This document shows, piece after piece, positions 44,496 to 52,833 of a stretch of DNA of 64,000 bases. Each line of letters begins with the position of its first letter. Positions within the stretch are counted from its first letter, which is position 1. Below the pieces are notes generated by a model that worked only from the letters and a program-made list of their open reading frames with translations, was not told the DNA's origin and made no database searches. Source of the stretch: Acidovorax benzenivorans (GTDB lineage: Bacteria; Pseudomonadota; Gammaproteobacteria; Burkholderiales; Burkholderiaceae_C). Position numbers and translations under genes: made by a program. The stretch lies in the NCBI RefSeq assembly GCF_028680575.1, contig NZ_JAPCKI010000005.1, forward strand, positions 326,661-390,660, in the 5' to 3' direction.

Positions 44496-44614
44496 CCCCC
44501 CGTTCTCGCCCGGAGGCATCGGCACCCGGTTGAGGCCACGGCGCGGCCAGACCCTGCCCAACGCGGCGCTGGTGGCACCCATCCATTCATCCACCTTCTT
44601 GAAGGAGACAAACC

Positions 44615-45619
44615 ATGACCCGTTCCACCCACACCACCCGCCGCTTCGCGCTGTCGGCCGCTGCTGTCACCGCCCTCGCTGGTATCGGCCTACTGGGCAG
44701 CAGCGCTGCGCTCGCCCAGGCCTACCCCACCAAGCCCGTCACCATCGTTGTGCCCTTTGCCGCAGGCGGCACCACCGACATCCTGGCGCGCATCATCGGC
44801 CAGGCACTGACCACCGAGCTGGGCCAGTCGGTCATCGTGGACAACCGCGCGGGTGCGGGTGGCAACATCGGCGGCACCATGGCGGCCAAGGCGCCAGCGG
44901 ATGGCTACACGCTGTTCATGGGCACGGTGGGCACGCACGCCATCAATGCCAGCTTGTACAAGAAGATGCCGTTTGACCCCGTGAAGGACTTCGCGCCGCT
45001 CACGCGCGTGGCCAACGTGCCCAACCTGCTGGTGGCCAACCCCGCGCAGCCCTACAAGAGCGTGAAGGAACTGATCGCCTACGCCAAGGCCAACCCCGGC
45101 AAGGTCAACTTTGGTTCGTCGGGCAACGGCAGCTCCATCCACCTGTCGGGCGAGCTGTTCAAGAGCCTGGCCAAGGTGGACATGGTGCACGTGCCCTACA
45201 AGGGCAGCGCACCCGCCGTCACCGACCTGCTGGGCAACCAGATCGGCATCATGTTCGACAACATGCCCTCGGCCATCCAGCATGTGCGCAGCGGCAAACT
45301 GGTGCCGATTGCCGTGACCACGGCCAAGCGCTCGCCCGAGCTGCCCAACGTGCCCACCATCGCCGAGGCCGGTGTGCCCGGCTACGAGGCCACATCGTGG
45401 TTCGGCATGTTTGCGCCCACCGGTACGCCCGCGCCGGTGCTGGCCAAGCTCAACACCGCGCTGGTCAAGGTGCTGAACCAGGCGGATGTGAAGAAGAAGA
45501 TCAACGAGCAAGGCGCCGAAACGTACAGCGAAACGCCCGAGCAGTTTGCTGCCTTCATCCAGGCCGAGTCCATCAAATGGGGCAAGGTCGTGAAGGAGTC
45601 GGGCGCAAGTTTGGACTAA
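44615..45619 (+). CDS. Tripartite tricarboxylate transporter substrate-binding protein (Bug/TctC family)
   Basis: The 334-residue periplasmic protein has a twin-arginine-like N-terminus (TTRRFALSAAAVTALAGIGL) with cleavage near ALAQ. The Bug family signature follows: YPTKPVTIVVPFAAGGTTDI, GQSVIVDNRAGAGGNIGG, KVNFGSSGNGSSIHLSGELF, VHVPYKGSAPAVTDLLGNQI and VPGYEATSWFGMFAP. AAGGAGACAAACC precedes the ATG. No TctA/TctB permease is adjacent, as for most Bug proteins in this group. Position suggests an aromatic-acid or oxoadipate-related ligand. Confidence 0.88.
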   Translation: MTRSTHTTRRFALSAAAVTALAGIGLLGSSAALAQAYPTKPVTIVVPFAAGGTTDILARIIGQALTTELGQSVIVDNRAGAGGNIGGTMAAKAPADGYTLFMGTVGTHAINASLYKKMPFDPVKDFAPLTRVANVPNLLVANPAQPYKSVKELIAYAKANPGKVNFGSSGNGSSIHLSGELFKSLAKVDMVHVPYKGSAPAVTDLLGNQIGIMFDNMPSAIQHVRSGKLVPIAVTTAKRSPELPNVPTIAEAGVPGYEATSWFGMFAPTGTPAPVLAKLNTALVKVLNQADVKKKINEQGAETYSETPEQFAAFIQAESIKWGKVVKESGASLD

Positions 45620-45652
45620 GCGCCACCGAGGTTCGTTGCAGCTACTAAATTG

Positions 45653-45695
45653 ATAGCTGCTACCGCCTATGAATAGGGCGGTAGCAGCTATTTTT
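45653..45695. terminator. Strong terminator hairpin, related to the TAGCGCT repeats
   Basis: ATAGCTGCTACCGCC (45653-45667) and GGCGGTAGCAGCTAT (45677-45691) form a perfect 15-bp stem followed by TTTTT. It sits between the convergent Bug and SDR genes and can end both. The ATAGCTGCTA start resembles the interspersed repeat family. Confidence 0.85.
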
Positions 45696-45717
45696 GTTTA
45701 AATTCGGGTAGACGAGA

Positions 45718-46320
45718 TCACTGCACCCGGTACACGCGCCCCGTCTGCGCGCCTTCCACGCTGCGTTGGTAGGCCAGCGCTGCGCGCTCTGCGGGTACGG
45801 ACTCGAACCCCGGGAAGAACGGCCCGTACACACCCACCGACTCGGTGAGGATGGTGGGGCTGACTGCGTTAATGCGCAGGCCGCGCGGCAGCTCGATGGC
45901 GGCGGCCGCCACAAAGCCCTCGATGGCGGCGTTCACCGCCGTGGCGCTGGCGCCATTGCGGATGGGCTCGATGGACAGGATGCCTGCGGTCAGCGTGATG
46001 GAGCCGCCATCGGTCAGGTACTTCTGGCCGATCAATGCCAGCTGCACCTGGCCCAGCAGCTTGTCTTGCAGGCCCAGGTTGAACTGCTCGGGCGTCATGT
46101 CGGCCAGCGGGCCAAAGTGCAGGTTGCCTGCGGTGCTGACGATGGCATCGACTTGGCCCACGGCAGCGAACAGCTTGGCGACCGAGCCCGGCTGCGAAAA
46201 GTCGGCGCGGTGTGTGCCGCTGTTGCGCCCCACAGTGATCACGTCGTGGCGTGCGCCCAGGTTGGCCAGCACGGCCTGGCCGATGGTGCCGCTGGCGCCG
46301 ATGAGAAGAATCTTGGACAT
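45718..46320 (-). CDS. Atypical SDR lacking the usual active site (Lin1944-like)
   Basis: The 200-residue protein has the SDR nucleotide-binding motif KILLIGASGTIGQAVLANLG and VSTAGNLHFGPL in place of NNAG. At the normal YxxxK position it reads NGASATAVNAAIEGFVAAAA, with no Tyr/Lys pair, as in the Lin1944-like SDR group of unknown function. It may bind NAD(P) without ordinary catalysis or use another residue. It is divergent from a LysR gene, with nested inverted repeats between them. Confidence 0.78.
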   Translation of the reverse strand: MSKILLIGASGTIGQAVLANLGARHDVITVGRNSGTHRADFSQPGSVAKLFAAVGQVDAIVSTAGNLHFGPLADMTPEQFNLGLQDKLLGQVQLALIGQKYLTDGGSITLTAGILSIEPIRNGASATAVNAAIEGFVAAAAIELPRGLRINAVSPTILTESVGVYGPFFPGFESVPAERAALAYQRSVEGAQTGRVYRVQ

Positions 46321-46382
46321 GGTGTGTTCCTTGGGGTTGAAAAGGGTTGAAGAAGAACTGACAACCCGATTCTTTTGTTAAT

Positions 46383-46433
46383 TAATCAATGCATAAAGTA
46401 CGTAGAAGTTATGCTTGTGCTAACTATTGATTA
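46383..46433. promoter_or_regulatory. Nested inverted repeats in the SDR/LysR divergent promoter
   Basis: The outer arms TAATCAAT (46383-46390) / ATTGATTA (46426-46433) enclose the inner arms GCATAA (46391-46396) / TTATGC (46409-46414). This AT-rich region between divergent genes is a likely LysR-type recognition/activation site; binding is inferred. Confidence 0.5.
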
Positions 46434-46451
46434 GGAATATTGGGAATTGCC

Positions 46452-47354
46452 ATGGACAAGCTGCGCAACATGGAAGTCATGGTGGCCGTGGTCGAGGCTG
46501 GCAGTTTTGCCGCCGCTGCGCGTCAGCTCCACATCTCGGCGGTGATGGTGGGCAAACACATCCAGCAGCTGGAGACCCACCTGGGCGCGCGCCTGTTTCA
46601 GCGCAGCACGCGCCAGAACAGCCTGACCGAGGTGGGCGCCGCGTTCTACGACGACAGCAAGCGCGTGCTGGAGCAGGTGCGCTGGGCCGAATCGGCGGTA
46701 GAGCGTAGCCGCGCCGTGCCGCAGGGCCTGCTGCGGGTCAGCGCGCCGTTCACGCTGGGCAACCATGTCATCGCGCCGCTGGTGGCCGACTTTCTTCAAC
46801 GCCATGACCAAGTGCGTGTGGACCTGCAGCTCACTGACAGCGTGGTGGACCTGGCGGGCGAGAGCTTTGACGTGGCCGTGCGCATTGGCCAGGTGGTGAA
46901 TGAGGGCCTGGTGGCGCGCCCGCTGCGCCCCTACCGCATGGTGATTGCTGCTGCCCCTGCCTACCTGCAGCGCCACGGCACGCCCGAGCGTGCGGCCGAC
47001 CTGGCCCGACACCAGTGCCTGAGCCATTCGGTGTGGCAGCGCCGGGTGGAATGGACGCTGCGCGATGGTAAAGACGAGTTCTTCTGGCCCGAAAACGCGC
47101 GCTTCGTTTGCAACCAGGGCGACGGCCTGCGCGAGGCTGCGCTACGCGGCCTGGGCCTGATCATGCAGCCCGAGGTGCTGCTGGCCGACGACCTGTCCAG
47201 CGGCGCGCTGGTGCCGGTGATGCAGCCTTGCCTGCCCGCGCCACGGCCCGTGCAACTGGTGTATGCGCCCGACCGGCGGCAATTGCCCAAGCTGGCGCGG
47301 TTTGTGGAATATGTGGTGGAGCGACTGGGCGAGGAAGAACGCCAGGGACGCTGA
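46452..47354 (+). CDS. LysR family transcriptional regulator
   Basis: From ATG at 46452 (MDKLRNMEVMVAVVEAGSFA) the product is 300 residues. It has an N-terminal winged helix (SFAAAARQLHISAVMVGKHI) and a type 2 periplasmic-fold effector domain from about 90 (GLLRVSAPFTLGNHVIAPLV, FDVAVRIGQVVNEGLVARPL, GLGLIMQPEVLLADDL). It belongs to the AaeR/CrgA-like group that often controls a divergent oxidoreductase, here the atypical SDR at 45718-46320. Confidence 0.88.
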   Translation: MDKLRNMEVMVAVVEAGSFAAAARQLHISAVMVGKHIQQLETHLGARLFQRSTRQNSLTEVGAAFYDDSKRVLEQVRWAESAVERSRAVPQGLLRVSAPFTLGNHVIAPLVADFLQRHDQVRVDLQLTDSVVDLAGESFDVAVRIGQVVNEGLVARPLRPYRMVIAAAPAYLQRHGTPERAADLARHQCLSHSVWQRRVEWTLRDGKDEFFWPENARFVCNQGDGLREAALRGLGLIMQPEVLLADDLSSGALVPVMQPCLPAPRPVQLVYAPDRRQLPKLARFVEYVVERLGEEERQGR

Positions 47355-47375
47355 GGGCGCCCCTCGGTCGTCGGC

Positions 47376-48665
47376 TCAGCAGAACGCCCGGCGCTGCTGT
47401 TTGAGTGCATCGCGGTCGATGCTGGCCGCCAGTTGCTCCATGTCGGCCGCGCAAACGCCGTGCTGCAGAAAATGCTGGGGCCATTGCTCTACCGCTTGAG
47501 CAACTTCCTGAATCAGCTCGATGGCCCTGGCTCGGGGGATGCCGAATTCGCTCAACTCAGTCAGCGCGTTGTCCAGCGTGGATTGCGCGCCGTGCTGGCC
47601 CACCACCATGGCCTGGTAGCCCATGTTTTGCAGCGTGGGCACCACGTCGAACGCCGGGGCCAGGTCGTAGTAGCCGTCAAAGCCCAGGCGCAGGCAATGG
47701 TTGCGCTCGTGGTCGTCAGTGTTGTCCATGAGGATGTTGAACACCATGCGCCGAAACAGCTCCTCGCGCTGCGCCTTTTGCCGGTCGGGGTGTGCCTGGC
47801 GCAACAGCACGGTGGCCAGTGCGCCGTAGCTTTCGGCCAGGCCCGCAGCCGCCAGTGCGGTCTTGGCAGAAATGCAGTGCACGCGCAGGTTCAGGGTGTC
47901 CAGCCGCACGCGGTCAAACCGCTCGATCGTCAGTGCGTGGCGTTGGGGCCCACGGCCCATCCGCGATGGAATGGGCAGCACGCCCGTGGTGGCCACGTGG
48001 ATGCCTGCCCTGGCCGCCAGCGTCATGGTGGCGTGCTCGATGAGGGGCGTGTCCACCGCGTCGTCCAGCTCGCTGAACTTGATGACGCAGGGCCCGCTGT
48101 CGGTTTGCAGCAGCGCCTTGGGGCGTGCCCCACCCAGCGTCACGCCGGGCTGCACCAGCCGCTGGATCTCTGGCGTGACCGGGACTTGCGACTGCACGTC
48201 TTCCACCGCCCGCACCATGGCCTCCAGATCGCGCAACTGCGGATAGGGTCCGATGCGGCGGGGGATGTAGTGATCGGCCGATGTGGAGATGCCCAAAGCG
48301 CCAAAGCGGTCGTCACCAGCGAACAGCAGCATCTCCAGAATCGACAGGCGCGCAGGGCGGTCGATGTGGCGGATGATGCGCTCGCCCCAACGGTCTGGCC
48401 GCGCATCGTCAATGGCGCCGGGTGCGCTGTCTTTGTGGTTGGCGCTGAACACGTGTCCCGCCAGCAGGGGCAGGTCTTCGCTCAGCGCAAACTCCCACCA
48501 ATCTGCGGCGTAGCTGAAGGTGGCGCAGTTGGGCACCAACTGCGACAGGCCCACCGCCCCCGTCAGCACGGGTTGTGCAGGGTTGACCAACGTCCAGACG
48601 TACAGCGTGTCTTGCGGCACGTAGGAGCGCGGTGTGACTTGCCGCGCGTTGTCGGGTGGGGTCAT
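47376..48665 (-). CDS. HipA-like serine/threonine kinase toxin
   Basis: From ATG at 48665 (MTPPDNARQVTPRSY) the product is 429 residues. It has an N-terminal HipA_N-like domain and the kinase-fold core: GVTLGGARPKALLQ (nucleotide loop), PCVIKFSEL (Lys), the catalytic loop FNILMDNTDDHERNHCLRL and YYDLAPAFDVVPTL in place of DFG. HipA toxins phosphorylate aminoacyl-tRNA synthetases and cause dormancy. The start overlaps the antitoxin stop (ATGA), so the pair is translationally coupled. Confidence 0.88.
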   Translation of the reverse strand: MTPPDNARQVTPRSYVPQDTLYVWTLVNPAQPVLTGAVGLSQLVPNCATFSYAADWWEFALSEDLPLLAGHVFSANHKDSAPGAIDDARPDRWGERIIRHIDRPARLSILEMLLFAGDDRFGALGISTSADHYIPRRIGPYPQLRDLEAMVRAVEDVQSQVPVTPEIQRLVQPGVTLGGARPKALLQTDSGPCVIKFSELDDAVDTPLIEHATMTLAARAGIHVATTGVLPIPSRMGRGPQRHALTIERFDRVRLDTLNLRVHCISAKTALAAAGLAESYGALATVLLRQAHPDRQKAQREELFRRMVFNILMDNTDDHERNHCLRLGFDGYYDLAPAFDVVPTLQNMGYQAMVVGQHGAQSTLDNALTELSEFGIPRARAIELIQEVAQAVEQWPQHFLQHGVCAADMEQLAASIDRDALKQQRRAFC

Positions 48666-49267
48666 GGCCGCGCTTTCTTCTGGCCCGAGATCAGTGCGGC
48701 CAGGCCTGCGGCGGTGCTGTTGGGTGTGCGTTCGACCGCGCCGAGCCCCGCTATCCGTGTGGCCTTCTTTGCTGCAGCCGTCCGATCTGTGCCGAACAAT
48801 GAACGCTCTTCTTTTGCCAGGTGCGGGGCTACTGAATGGATTGGCGCATTGGCTTTTGATGCGGGTGGAAAGGCAGTTCCTTGTGTTTCGCTGGCCTCCG
48901 TTTGGGTGGCTGTCTTTTTTCCTGTTGTCGTCGGTTTCTGCACCGAAGCCCGCGCCGTGGACCGGGGCCTTGTTCTGGCCACTTCCTGTTCCAGCGAGGC
49001 CAGGTCGTTCTGCGGCGCAATCAGGTCGGCCAGCCCATGGGCCTGGTTGATGAGCCACATGCACATCACGTACGACGCCATGGACACCGACGGGTCGCCG
49101 CGTTCGATGCGCGCCATGGTGGGCTGCGACACGCCCAGCCGCTTCGCCCACTGGGCCTGCGTCTCTTTGCGGCGCTTGCGTGCGATCACGATGTTTTGGG
49201 CAAGCGACATGATCTGCTGAAGAACCGCCTGGGGGTAGTCAGTGGGCTTGGTGTTTTGTGCTGGCAT
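48662..49267 (-). CDS. HipB-like antitoxin with long C-terminal extension
   Basis: The 201-residue protein has an XRE helix-turn-helix at about residues 30-70 (QAQWAKRLGVSQPTMARIER). An unusual 110-residue tail rich in Ala, Thr, Lys and Arg follows; classic HipB is about 88 residues. The tail may interact with the toxin or be a degradation signal. The ATG at 49267 lies at the edge of an operator half-site and has no visible ribosome-binding site. An internal ATG at 49210 (MSLAQNIVIARKRR) is the alternative start. Confidence 0.83.
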   Translation of the reverse strand: MPAQNTKPTDYPQAVLQQIMSLAQNIVIARKRRKETQAQWAKRLGVSQPTMARIERGDPSVSMASYVMCMWLINQAHGLADLIAPQNDLASLEQEVARTRPRSTARASVQKPTTTGKKTATQTEASETQGTAFPPASKANAPIHSVAPHLAKEERSLFGTDRTAAAKKATRIAGLGAVERTPNSTAAGLAALISGQKKARP

Positions 49268-49398
49268 TCATAGATGTTAGTTTAAATGAGTATTTTTGAA
49301 CATCTATGAATTTATTTGAGTGCTCAAGCTAGAGAATACCAAGTCGCTATATTGCTCATAGATGTATGCAAATACAAAAATAAAAAACATCTATGAAT
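49266..49398. promoter_or_regulatory. hipBA promoter with four operator half-sites
   Basis: TTCATAGATGTT (49267-49278) and AACATCTATGAA (49299-49310) form one inverted pair. CATAGATGTA (49357-49366) and AACATCTATGAA (49386-49397) form a second. The AT-rich sequence between and around them contrasts with the GC-rich genes. The first half-site abuts the antitoxin start codon, so bound HipB could block both transcription and translation start. Confidence 0.7.
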
Positions 49399-49497
49399 AA
49401 TAGTGCGAAACTGGATGGTATGCGTGGCTACGCAAGCGCGGGGCGTTCAGCCAGGGGTGGCGTGTTGCCACACGCCGCCATTCGGGCCTGCGGCCGT

Positions 49498-49959
49498 TCA
49501 CTCCACGGCGTCACGGGGCGCCACGGGCCCGATCTTGAACACCCCGCTCACCCGCGCGCACGGCACGCCATCGGCCGTGACCAGGCCTTGCGCGAATACG
49601 AGAGAGCGCGTGATGCGCAGCGGCTCGGCCTCGCCCTCGACCCAGGCGCCCAGTGGGGCAGGGGCCAGATAGTCGATCTGCAGGCTGATGGTGGGCAAGA
49701 AGCGGTCAGACACCTGGTCGCTTTTGCGGTGCACCGACAGGGGCACCAGCATGTCGCAAAAGGTGGCCATCATGCCGCCGTGCAGGTTGCCCATGGGGTT
49801 GGTGTGGCGCTGCTCCACGCGAAAGCCGAACTTCACCACATTGCCCTGGTGCAGCACATACAGCGGGCCGTTGTGCTGGATGTAAGGGCCACCTGCCTCC
49901 AGCGGGGCAAAGCCTGCGGGGATGGGGGTGGTGGTGGCGTTCTCGGTGGCGTGCGTCAT
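49498..49959 (-). CDS. PaaI-family acyl-CoA thioesterase (hotdog fold)
   Basis: The 153-residue single-hotdog protein has the active-site region NPMGNLHGGMMATFCDMLVP (HGG motif) and the central strand TISLQIDYLAPAPLGAWVEG, then CARVSGVFKIGP. It hydrolyses acyl- or aryl-CoA thioesters in this family. It shares one base with the transglutaminase-like gene upstream (TGATG), so the two are probably co-transcribed. Confidence 0.82.
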   Translation of the reverse strand: MTHATENATTTPIPAGFAPLEAGGPYIQHNGPLYVLHQGNVVKFGFRVEQRHTNPMGNLHGGMMATFCDMLVPLSVHRKSDQVSDRFLPTISLQIDYLAPAPLGAWVEGEAEPLRITRSLVFAQGLVTADGVPCARVSGVFKIGPVAPRDAVE

Positions 49960-50645
49960 CAGCGGGCTTCCTTTTCAATGTCGTTGGCAAAACTGGCGTC
50001 CTGCAGGCTGCTGCGGGTGGCGTCGCCCTGCAGCCAGCCGCCGTACACCGTGCGGAAGTCCGCCACGATCTGCGCGAGCGGCATGTCGTCAAAGGCGCCG
50101 CGCTGGCGCACGTATTCCATGTGGCGTGCGCCCGACTTGTCGAACGGGTGGTAGATCGAGTCGTTTTCGCCGTCGAACTCCAGCGGCAGCAGGCCAAAGC
50201 GCTCGCACAGCTCGATGTTGAACGCGGGCGTGGCCTTGCGCCAGGCGCCATCGAGCCAGATGTCGGTGTAGCCGTGCCAGATGAAGAGGTCGGTCTTCAT
50301 GGTTTCGCGCATGCGCTCGGTGGAGAGGTGGTTGCGCACGTCGGCAAAGCCCATGCGCGCCGGAATGCCCGCCGCACGGCACACGGCGGTAAGCAGCGCG
50401 GCCTTGGGCACGCACCAGCCGTAGCCGTTGGCCAGCACGGTGCTGGCTGTCATGCCCTGGGGCGACAGGTCGATGCGGTAGGGGTCGTAGCGAAAGCCGT
50501 CGCGCACGGCCAGGTACAGGGCCACGGCGCGCTCGCGGTCGGTGGCACCACGCGCGTGCTGAGCGGCAAAGGCCTGGACGGTGGGGGCGTCGCTGTCGAT
50601 GAGGGCCGTGGCGCGCAGGTGGGCGGGCGTGGGGGTGGTGGTCAT
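49959..50645 (-). CDS. Transglutaminase-like cysteine protease-fold protein
   Basis: From ATG at 50645, preceded by CAGGAGACAAACCACA, the product is 228 residues. The transglutaminase-core Cys is in ANGYGWCVPKAALLTAVCRA and the His in FIWHGYTDIWLDGAWRKATP. The usual third Asp is replaced by Asn or lies elsewhere (PAFN), so activity is uncertain. No signal peptide is visible. Such proteins may act as amidases or peptidases. It is paired with the downstream thioesterase. Confidence 0.78.
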   Translation of the reverse strand: MTTTPTPAHLRATALIDSDAPTVQAFAAQHARGATDRERAVALYLAVRDGFRYDPYRIDLSPQGMTASTVLANGYGWCVPKAALLTAVCRAAGIPARMGFADVRNHLSTERMRETMKTDLFIWHGYTDIWLDGAWRKATPAFNIELCERFGLLPLEFDGENDSIYHPFDKSGARHMEYVRQRGAFDDMPLAQIVADFRTVYGGWLQGDATRSSLQDASFANDIEKEAR

Positions 50646-50749
50646 TGTGGTTTGTCTCCTGCAGTCGGACGGGGCCAGTGTGCGGGCCCTGGGCACCAGA
50701 TGCTGTCACAGGCGCGCCAGCCTTGTGCGGCAGGGGTTGGATGTGCCCG

Positions 50750-51394
50750 CTACACCCGCCACGCCGGTAGTTCCCAGTTGCGCCACAGCGCCAGCCCGCG
50801 CAGCCCGGCCGTCAGCAGCACACAGGCCACCAGCGGCGCCCAGTCCGGCGCCTGCACCTGGCGCAGGGCCACGTCGGCCCAGCCGCCCGCGAAGGCGCAC
50901 AGCGCGTAGGGCCGGTGGTCGCTGAAGGCTTGGGGCACCTCGTTGCACAACACGTCGCGCAGCACGCCGCCAAACACACCCGTGGTCACGCCCATCATCA
51001 CGCTGATGATCGGTGGCATGCCGACGGCGGTGGCAATGTCCACCCCCACAGCGGCAAACAGGCCCAGGCCGATGGCATCGGGCAGCAGCATGGCGCGCTC
51101 GGTGGGCTGAAAGTGCCGCTGGCGCATGAACAGCATGGCGCCGATGCACAGCGCGAGGATGCCCCAGACGAATTCGGTGTGGCGAATCCAGAAAAAGGGC
51201 CGCTGGTCCAGCAGCAAATCGCGCAACGTGCCCCCGCCAAACGCGGCCACAAAGGCCACCACACACACGCCCACGGCATCCAGCCGCTTGCGCGCCGCCA
51301 TGATCACGCCCGACAGGGCAAACGCAATGGTGGCGGCCACCTCCAGCGTGAAGCGCAGTGTGTGAATCCAGGGGGCGTCGAGTGGCAGGTCCAT
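50750..51394 (-). CDS. TRIC-type cation channel / UPF0126 membrane protein
   Basis: From ATG at 51394 (MDLPLDAPWIHTLRF) the product is 214 residues with seven predicted helices. Two glycine-rich repeats carry the family motif: FVAAFGGGTLRDLLLDQRPF (about 47-66) and GVTTGVFGGVLRDVLCNEVP (about 130-149). These match the glycine-channel (YadS/YicG, bacterial TRIC) family, potassium-permeable trimers. A longer open frame upstream is not supported. Confidence 0.85.
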   Translation of the reverse strand: MDLPLDAPWIHTLRFTLEVAATIAFALSGVIMAARKRLDAVGVCVVAFVAAFGGGTLRDLLLDQRPFFWIRHTEFVWGILALCIGAMLFMRQRHFQPTERAMLLPDAIGLGLFAAVGVDIATAVGMPPIISVMMGVTTGVFGGVLRDVLCNEVPQAFSDHRPYALCAFAGGWADVALRQVQAPDWAPLVACVLLTAGLRGLALWRNWELPAWRV

Positions 51395-51460
51395 GGGCGC
51401 GATTGTGCCGTGGCGCTGTGGGGGCGGGCAGGGGTTGGCAGCGCACTGCCTGTTGCGTCG

Positions 51461-51525
51461 GATGCTATTAAAAAAATAGCTATTGGCGCATATTGCATAA
51501 GCGCTGTAGCCTGTTTTTATCCAAA
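51461..51525. repeat. TAGCGCT palindromic repeat, copy 6
   Basis: GATGCTATTAAAAAAATAGC, TATTGGCGCATATTGCATAA and GCGCTGTAGCCTGTTTTTAT are a degenerate copy of the family seen at 27211-27270. It lies between the TRIC-type gene and the siderophore-accessory operon. The T-run read rightwards, or its complement leftwards, could assist termination. Confidence 0.5.
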
Positions 51526-51567
51526 ACCTATGCGCCAATGTCTCTGATCTTGCGAGCTGGGTGTGTT

Positions 51568-51942
51568 TCAGTGTGCGACGCCCCATGCCCGCAGAAACTG
51601 CCAGGCCAGTGCCAGCACACAGCCCGCGCCGCCCAGGGCGCCCAGGCGGTGGCCCCAGCGCAGGCTGGCGATGGGCCATTGGTTCATGGCCAGTACCAGC
51701 AGCCAGCCCAGCACCATCCAGGCAGCCGCCACCAGCGCCAGCCCCGCCGCCAGCCCGGTCGCTGCAGAGGCTGCGAGGGCCTGCAGCACGAGGGTGGCCA
51801 GGACCACGGCCCAGGCGTGCCGTGATGCTGCTGTGGTGGGGGGAGTGCCGTCGCCCCAGGCGCGGGTGGGCACGGTGCGCGCCCAGCGGGTCAGCGCGAT
51901 CAGTGAGGCCAGCGCGGCGCTGGCACCGATGAGCTCGTTCAT
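51568..51942 (-). CDS. Small membrane protein of siderophore locus (DUF3325-like)
   Basis: From ATG at 51942, overlapping the preceding gene by 4 bases, the product is 124 residues with about four membrane helices (HAWAVVLATLVLQALAASAA, LALVAAAWMVLGWLLVLAM). Small proteins of this kind follow PepSY and TonB-receptor genes in iron-uptake loci of pseudomonads and Comamonadaceae. The DUF assignment is tentative. It may help remove or reduce siderophore iron at the inner membrane. Confidence 0.55.
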   Translation of the reverse strand: MNELIGASAALASLIALTRWARTVPTRAWGDGTPPTTAASRHAWAVVLATLVLQALAASAATGLAAGLALVAAAWMVLGWLLVLAMNQWPIASLRWGHRLGALGGAGCVLALAWQFLRAWGVAH

Positions 51943-52793
51943 GCGGCCTCCGGCGGGGTGCGGTGGGTGCCTGGGTTGGGCGTGTGCGGCGCACCGTGGC
52001 CCGCCCGCCGCCAGCGCAGCGCCCGCCGCGCGCGCAACAGCAGGGGTGCGCCCGCAGCCAAGGCGCACAACGCCGACGCCACCGCCCACTGCACCAGCCC
52101 GGCCTTGGCCGCCAGGCCGCCATAGGCCAGCGCGGCCAACGCCCACAGCAGCACGGTGGTGCGGGGCGCCCAGTGGCGCAGCGTGGCGGCGGGCAGGGCC
52201 ACGAAGAAGGCGAGCAGCAGGCCCAGCATGCCCGACGACCGTGCGGGTTCGGTGGCCACGATGTGGGCCAGGCGGAAGGATTCCACCGCCAGCACACCGG
52301 TCAGCCAGAAGGGCCAGTGGGCTGACCCTACCCAGCGGGCCCAACCGCGTGGGTGCCAGCGCGGGTGGGCGGTGGTTGCGTGCACTGCAGAACCCGACCG
52401 AGCCACGGCCGCAGCGCGCGACGCCTTGCGCCGGTGCGCCTGCACCCGCTGTGGCCCGATGAAAACCGCAATGCCCCCACAGACCAGCCCCATGGCGACC
52501 AGGCTGACCAACATGGCAGGGCCTTGCGCGCTGCCCAGCACCAGCCCAGCCACACCGGCCACGGCCAGCAGCGCGCCCGCGCCACCCAGCGCCACGCGCC
52601 ACAGCGCCAGCGTGCGCAGCGCCCACGCGGCCACGGCCGACATCAGCAGCCACACGCCGATGAGCGCCCACACCGACCACACCGGCCGCTGCGCCAGCGA
52701 GGGCAGGCCCGAAGGCCCCCACAGGTGCACGAACACCGCCACGATGAGCGCGGCGGGTGTGGTGGCGTGCAGGGCCAGGAAGAAACGTTGCAT
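51939..52793 (-). CDS. Polytopic membrane protein of siderophore locus, function unknown
   Basis: From ATG at 52793 (MQRFFLALHATTPAALIVAV) the product is 284 residues with seven to eight predicted helices. A very basic cytoplasmic loop is near 150-180 (QAHRRKASRAAAVARSGS). The longer frame upstream is arginine-rich and would reach the PepSY gene end. It lies between the PepSY gene (40 bases) and the small membrane gene (4-base overlap), so an accessory role in siderophore-iron handling is likely. I recognise no specific family. Confidence 0.6.
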   Translation of the reverse strand: MQRFFLALHATTPAALIVAVFVHLWGPSGLPSLAQRPVWSVWALIGVWLLMSAVAAWALRTLALWRVALGGAGALLAVAGVAGLVLGSAQGPAMLVSLVAMGLVCGGIAVFIGPQRVQAHRRKASRAAAVARSGSAVHATTAHPRWHPRGWARWVGSAHWPFWLTGVLAVESFRLAHIVATEPARSSGMLGLLLAFFVALPAATLRHWAPRTTVLLWALAALAYGGLAAKAGLVQWAVASALCALAAGAPLLLRARRALRWRRAGHGAPHTPNPGTHRTPPEAA

Positions 52794-52833
52794 GGACGGT
52801 AGGGCTGCAGAAAATGGAGCGAGTAATGCGGTG

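Noticed and set aside
42672..44594. A 640-codon minus-strand open frame
   Set aside because: It is antisense to pcaF and the SDR gene, which have full active-site motifs; it has no recognisable domain.
49393..50154. Plus-strand 253-codon frame over the thioesterase/transglutaminase genes
   Set aside because: It is antisense to two genes with clear motifs and overlaps the hipBA operators.
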